Assembly: GCA_964414785.1 (NCBI GenBank)
Contig: CAYPXZ010000014.1
Location: 15,250 to 79,249 of the forward strand
Source of the DNA: Palsa-1447 sp964414785
GTDB taxonomy: Bacteria > Verrucomicrobiota > Verrucomicrobiia > Opitutales > Opitutaceae
Length of the DNA: 64,000 bases
Direction: 5' to 3'
This document shows positions 60,666 through 64,000 of this stretch, piece after piece; position 1 is the first letter of the stretch; every line of letters begins with the position of its first letter. Made by a program: the position numbers and the translations under genes. The notes below the pieces were generated by a model. The model was not told the origin of the DNA and ran no database searches. It saw only the letters and a list, made by a program, of their open reading frames with translations.

Positions 60666-61247
60666 ATGCCGACACCCAACCGCCTCATACTTGCATCGGC
60701 CTCCCCGAGGCGCCGCGAGCTGCTTGCGCAGCTCGGCTTCCCGTTCGAGGTGGTTGTCGCCGAGGTGGTCGAGCACGAGGAGCCGACGACCGATCCGCGC
60801 GTCATGGTCGCCCACAACGCGGCGCTCAAGGCGGACTGGGTCGCCCAGCGGCATCCGGATGCGGTTGTCCTGGGCGCGGATACGACGGTCTTCTTGGACG
60901 GCCACGCGATCAATAAGCCGAGGGACCTGGCCGAGTCCCGGGCCATGCTCCGGCGGCTCTCCGGGCGCGAGCACACGGTCTTCACGGGCGTCGCCGTCCG
61001 CCGGGTCTCGACCGGCCTGAGAATCGACCAGGGGGTCTCAAGCCAGGTCGAGTTCAAGCCCTTCGGGGACGCCGTGATAGAGGATTACATCAGGCTCGTG
61101 AACACCCTCGACAAGGCCGGGGCCTACTCCATTCAGGATCAGACCGGCATGATCATTGCCGGCTACCGCGGTTCCTTTACGAATATCATGGGTTTACCGA
61201 TGGAGGCCACGAAACAAATTTTGACCCGGAGCGTCCTAGAGGGTTGA
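60666..61247 (+). CDS. maf: Maf-like nucleotide pyrophosphatase
   Basis: A 193-residue Maf/YhdE-type protein hydrolysing non-canonical nucleotides. Marks are LILASASPRRRELLAQLGFPF, the catalytic GADTTVFLDGHAINKP and the C-terminal GAYSIQDQTGMIIAGYRGSF with NIMGLPM. Divergent from nadE with 80 bp between. The TonB-like gene follows after 27 bp. Confidence 0.93.
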   Translation: MPTPNRLILASASPRRRELLAQLGFPFEVVVAEVVEHEEPTTDPRVMVAHNAALKADWVAQRHPDAVVLGADTTVFLDGHAINKPRDLAESRAMLRRLSGREHTVFTGVAVRRVSTGLRIDQGVSSQVEFKPFGDAVIEDYIRLVNTLDKAGAYSIQDQTGMIIAGYRGSFTNIMGLPMEATKQILTRSVLEG

Positions 61248-61274
61248 ATCCAGCCTCTTTGCCGCCACCGCCCG

Positions 61275-62381
61275 ATGACGCACACACTCACCGCCACGAC
61301 CCCCTCCGCTGCCTTCGCGCGGTTTGTGGCCAGAATCAGGGAGGACCCGGAATCGCGCTCCACGGGCGTCGGGATCCTGGCCGTCCTCGTCGTCCACCTC
61401 CTGCTGTTCGTCGTCGCCCCCTTCCTCCTTCGCAGCGACGTCATCCACCCGACTGTCAGGAAGCAGGCCATCCCGCGCCAGTTCAACATCGAGATCGCCC
61501 CCGACGAGTTCGTGACGCCCGCCGTGAAGGCGCCGCCTCCGAACAAGTACGTTGAGGCCAACCCGGACGCGCCGGACAAGATTCCCGACAAGACCACCAA
61601 TTTCAGCTCGAAGAACCAGCTTCTCGCCCAGGAGAAGCCCCAGCTCGACCAGCACAACGACAAGCCGAAGCTGGACGGCAAGAAGGACTTCCAGTCCAAC
61701 CAGACGGTGAGCGGCCAGCTGACGAAGCCCGTCGAGTCCCTGCCGGTCGCCCCGAGCGTGACGACCCCCGCCAAGGCCCAGGCGGCGCCCCGGCAGGCGC
61801 AGGATCCCCTCGCGGGCTTCGACAAGATGAAGGAGGGAGAGGACGGGTTCGGAAGCAACCTGGGCAAGGTCCCCGACGTGACGAAGCCGATGCCCGACAA
61901 GGTCGAAGGCGCGAAGGACGCGCCGCTGGTCGAGGGGGCTCAGACCCTCCAGCCGGCCATCGACCCGAGGAAGCCCCGCGCGCGTCCCGTCCTCGAGCAG
62001 CAGCACACCCGCCCCGCCGTCTTTGAGGACAACCAGTTTGGGACGAGCAACATCGGCCCGGTGGCCTACAGCGCGAAGTGGAGCAGCTACGGGGCATATC
62101 TTCACAAGATGATGGAAGCCATCCAGATCCAATGGGACAGAATCCTGATCGACAGCCGGACCGAGCCCCCTTCGGGCAGCTATGTCACGGTCAAGTTCAC
62201 GATGGACTCCAAGGGTCGCGTCACCGAGATCCTCGACGTCGAGAGCACCTCGAGCGAGCAGGGCAAGCAGAGCTGCATCTCGGCGATCACGCTGACGGCC
62301 CCCTACGGGGACTGGACCGAGGACATGATCGCGGTCCTCGGGAATTCGCAGGAGCTCACCTTCAGGTTCTACTACGAGTGA
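61275..62381 (+). CDS. TonB/TolA-like envelope-spanning protein
   Basis: A 368-residue protein with one N-terminal transmembrane helix (VGILAVLVVHLLLFVVAPF), a long Pro/Lys/Asp-rich periplasmic spacer (about residues 60-265) and a compact C-terminal domain (YVTVKFTMDSKGRVTEILDV, then TAPYGDWTEDM) of TonB/TolA C-terminal type. It could pass energy to an outer-membrane receptor such as the one at 26-29 kb, but no exbB/exbD or tol genes are beside it. Its stop overlaps the GTG start of the next gene. Confidence 0.78.
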   Translation: MTHTLTATTPSAAFARFVARIREDPESRSTGVGILAVLVVHLLLFVVAPFLLRSDVIHPTVRKQAIPRQFNIEIAPDEFVTPAVKAPPPNKYVEANPDAPDKIPDKTTNFSSKNQLLAQEKPQLDQHNDKPKLDGKKDFQSNQTVSGQLTKPVESLPVAPSVTTPAKAQAAPRQAQDPLAGFDKMKEGEDGFGSNLGKVPDVTKPMPDKVEGAKDAPLVEGAQTLQPAIDPRKPRARPVLEQQHTRPAVFEDNQFGTSNIGPVAYSAKWSSYGAYLHKMMEAIQIQWDRILIDSRTEPPSGSYVTVKFTMDSKGRVTEILDVESTSSEQGKQSCISAITLTAPYGDWTEDMIAVLGNSQELTFRFYYE

Positions 62382-63139
62382 ACCCGCCCGGCGAAGGCTT
62401 CTGGTCGAACGTCCCGTTCGGCGCGGGGGTGAAGCGGGTGGCGCTCGATCCGAACGGCCTGGTGGCGCTCGACAAGCCCGAGGGCCTGCTCTCGCACCCC
62501 AACGGCCCCCGCGATGTGGCGAGGTCCCTCCTCAGGGCGCCCTACGACAAGGATGCCGAATGCTTCGAGTGGCCCTCCCCCGGGGGAGGCGTCCAGCGGC
62601 TCTGGCTCATCAACCGTCTGGACTCGGCGACCTCGGGGCTGATCCTCGCCGCGGCGGACGGCGGGCTTGCGCGCGAGGTCCGCTCCCAGTTCCAGAAAAG
62701 GCAGATCCGGAAAACCTACCAGGCCCTCGTCTTCGGGGTGCCTAGGAAGCCCTCCGAGACGTGGAAGGATGTCCTCGCCGTAAGGAAGACGGGAGGGCAC
62801 ATCCGCACGGTGGCGGCAGGCGGCAACCTTCCCGCCGAGAGCCGGGTGACGCTCGTGCGCCCCGGTACTGGGGCGCGCCGGGTGTCGCTCATCCAGCTCG
62901 AGCCCCACACGGGCCGCAGCCATCAATTGCGGGTCCAGTGCGCCAAGCGGGGGCTTCCGATCGTCGGCGACCGCACTTATGGTAACTTCGGGGCCAACCG
63001 GGAATTCTCTAGGGCAGGGGGGCCGAAGCGGATGTTCCTCCACTCGCTCGCCGTCGAATTCACGTATGACCTTGGGGGAAAGAGCTATGCGTTCTCGGCA
63101 ACGGCGCCGCTCCCGCCCGAGTTCGAGCAGTTCGATTGA
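62378..63139 (+). CDS. RluA family pseudouridine synthase
   Basis: A 253-residue enzyme, GTG at 62378 overlapping the previous stop by four bases. The catalytic Asp lies in INRLDSATSGLILAA; LVALDKPEGLLSHPNG, RKTYQALVFG and the RNA-contacting LEPHTGRSHQLRVQCA and PIVGDRTYGN are typical of RluA-type rRNA/tRNA synthases. Target uridine is not predictable. The N-terminal S4 domain of RluC/RluD is absent. Confidence 0.9.
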   Translation: MNPPGEGFWSNVPFGAGVKRVALDPNGLVALDKPEGLLSHPNGPRDVARSLLRAPYDKDAECFEWPSPGGGVQRLWLINRLDSATSGLILAAADGGLAREVRSQFQKRQIRKTYQALVFGVPRKPSETWKDVLAVRKTGGHIRTVAAGGNLPAESRVTLVRPGTGARRVSLIQLEPHTGRSHQLRVQCAKRGLPIVGDRTYGNFGANREFSRAGGPKRMFLHSLAVEFTYDLGGKSYAFSATAPLPPEFEQFD

Positions 63140-63206
63140 GTTCGGAATGGACGGTGGGGGCTGAATTTGGCAGGGTCATCGTTCCGCGCCGCGCGCGCCC
63201 ACACCC

Positions 63207-64000
63207 ATGATTCTGCCCAAGTCCAATAGGCTGACGCCCGAGCAGGTTGCCGAGGTCACTTCGATCGTCGGAGAATTCGGATGCTCGATCCAGCCGATCG
63301 TCGGCGCCGTGCGAACGATCTACGCCATCGTCGGCGACGAGCGCGACGAGCTGATGATCAACCGTCTGGAGGGCCTCGACTACGTCGAGCGCATCGACCG
63401 GATCCAGTCCCCGTTCAAGCTCATGGACCGCAGGTCGGACCTTGCGACCCACAGGATCAGGATCGGCAGCGTGACCCTGGGCGAGGAGCTGGCGATCATC
63501 GCCGGCCAGTGCACGATCGACCCGAAGAACCCCAACTACTTCCTGGAGACGGCGGTGGCGGTCAAGGAGGCGGGGGCGCATGTCCTTAGGGGAGGCGTCT
63601 GGAAACCGAGGACCAACCCCTACACGTTTCAGGGCGACAGCAAGTCGATGGAGATCCTGATGGAGGCGAGCCGCCTGACGGGCCTGCCCGTCGACGCCGA
63701 GGTCATGGACGAGGAGCAGCTGCGCATGGCGCTCGAGGCCGGCGTCCACATGCTCCAGGTCGGGGCCCGCAACGCCCTCAACTACTCGCTGCTTCGCTCC
63801 ATCGGCCGCGCCGTCGCCAAGCGCGACACGGTCGTGCTCCTCAAGCGCAGCATCCACATGGGGACGCTCGCCGAGTTCATCTCGGCAGCCGAGTACATCG
63901 CGGCCTTCGGGAACCCGAACGTGGTCCTCTGCCCGAGGGGCACGTCCCCGACCCTTGACGGCTACCGCAACCATCCCGACGAGAGCATCACGCCGCTCCT
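63207..64000 (+). CDS. aroF: 3-deoxy-7-phosphoheptulonate synthase, type I-beta, 3' end cut off
   Basis: The first 264 residues of a DAHP synthase, which condenses phosphoenolpyruvate and erythrose-4-phosphate at the head of aromatic synthesis. An N-terminal ferredoxin-like regulatory domain (GEFGCSIQPIVGAVRTIYAI) is followed by the barrel with AIIAGQCTIDPKNPNYF, RGGVWKPRTNPYTFQG, LPVDAEVMDEEQL and LQVGARNALNYSLL. The KRSIHMGTLAEFISAAEYI and LCPRGTSPTL segments are variants of the usual KRG and CERG motifs. The window ends before the stop. Confidence 0.93.
   Translation, partial: MILPKSNRLTPEQVAEVTSIVGEFGCSIQPIVGAVRTIYAIVGDERDELMINRLEGLDYVERIDRIQSPFKLMDRRSDLATHRIRIGSVTLGEELAIIAGQCTIDPKNPNYFLETAVAVKEAGAHVLRGGVWKPRTNPYTFQGDSKSMEILMEASRLTGLPVDAEVMDEEQLRMALEAGVHMLQVGARNALNYSLLRSIGRAVAKRDTVVLLKRSIHMGTLAEFISAAEYIAAFGNPNVVLCPRGTSPTLDGYRNHPDESITPL

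Overview
The window is high-GC, densely coded bacterial DNA with a mixed housekeeping and carbohydrate-utilisation gene content. The organism looks like a member of the Verrucomicrobiota, most likely the Opitutales/Opitutaceae. The grounds are a very large TonB-dependent receptor with a poly-threonine linker after its signal peptide, GH20/GH31/GH13 enzymes, a NagB-PIG-L fusion, a TMTC-like TPR membrane protein, frequent GTG/TTG starts and few clear Shine-Dalgarno sequences. This placement is inference; no rRNA or other marker in the window settles it.

Layout. 1-3114: a GH31 glucosidase/xylosidase with a CBM6-like tail (minus strand, cut by the window edge). 3292-7170: ilvN-ilvC-hemC-hemD-trpF. 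7157-9096: ogt and an Ada-AlkA fusion for alkylation repair. 9234-11678: a GH13 debranching-type enzyme. 11686-18749: an amino-sugar operon on the minus strand (nagB/PIG-L fusion, GH20 hexosaminidase, sugar porter, aldose epimerase). 18955-26132: a TMTC-like membrane protein, an SGNH/TPR protein and a carbamoyltransferase/SxtJ/DUF5989 set. 26321-32679: a TonB receptor, a divergent AraC regulator, a PIG-L deacetylase and a ROK-type kinase. 32896-34899: a Phd/PemK-type toxin-antitoxin pair, a duplicated 3' end of ffh, and a lower-GC Fic gene between that duplicate and the real ffh. 34900 to the end: mostly housekeeping (ffh, der, fmt, parB, secG, aspC, icd, rsmA, trpC, mazG, xerC, hemL, nadE, maf, TonB-like protein, RluA-type synthase, DAHP synthase), with a few secreted proteins between.

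The most interesting result is a regulon visible from the DNA alone. A 34-bp element is present three times (18815-18848, 29455-29488, 32768-32801), almost identical and in the same orientation. Each copy is followed, exactly 14 bp further toward the minus-strand gene, by a -10-like hexamer (TATCAT, TATCAT, TAGGAT). The genes it controls would be the nagB/hexosaminidase/porter operon, the TonB receptor and the ROK kinase/PIG-L operon. The AraC gene starts inside the distal repeat of the second copy and is the obvious candidate regulator. Together they describe a complete outer-membrane-to-cytosol pathway for N-acetylglucosamine-containing oligosaccharides. No NagA-type deacetylase is present in the window; PIG-L-type domains occur instead.

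A second notable structure is the ffh 3'-end duplication around the Fic gene, which looks like the attachment-site scar of a small integrated element.
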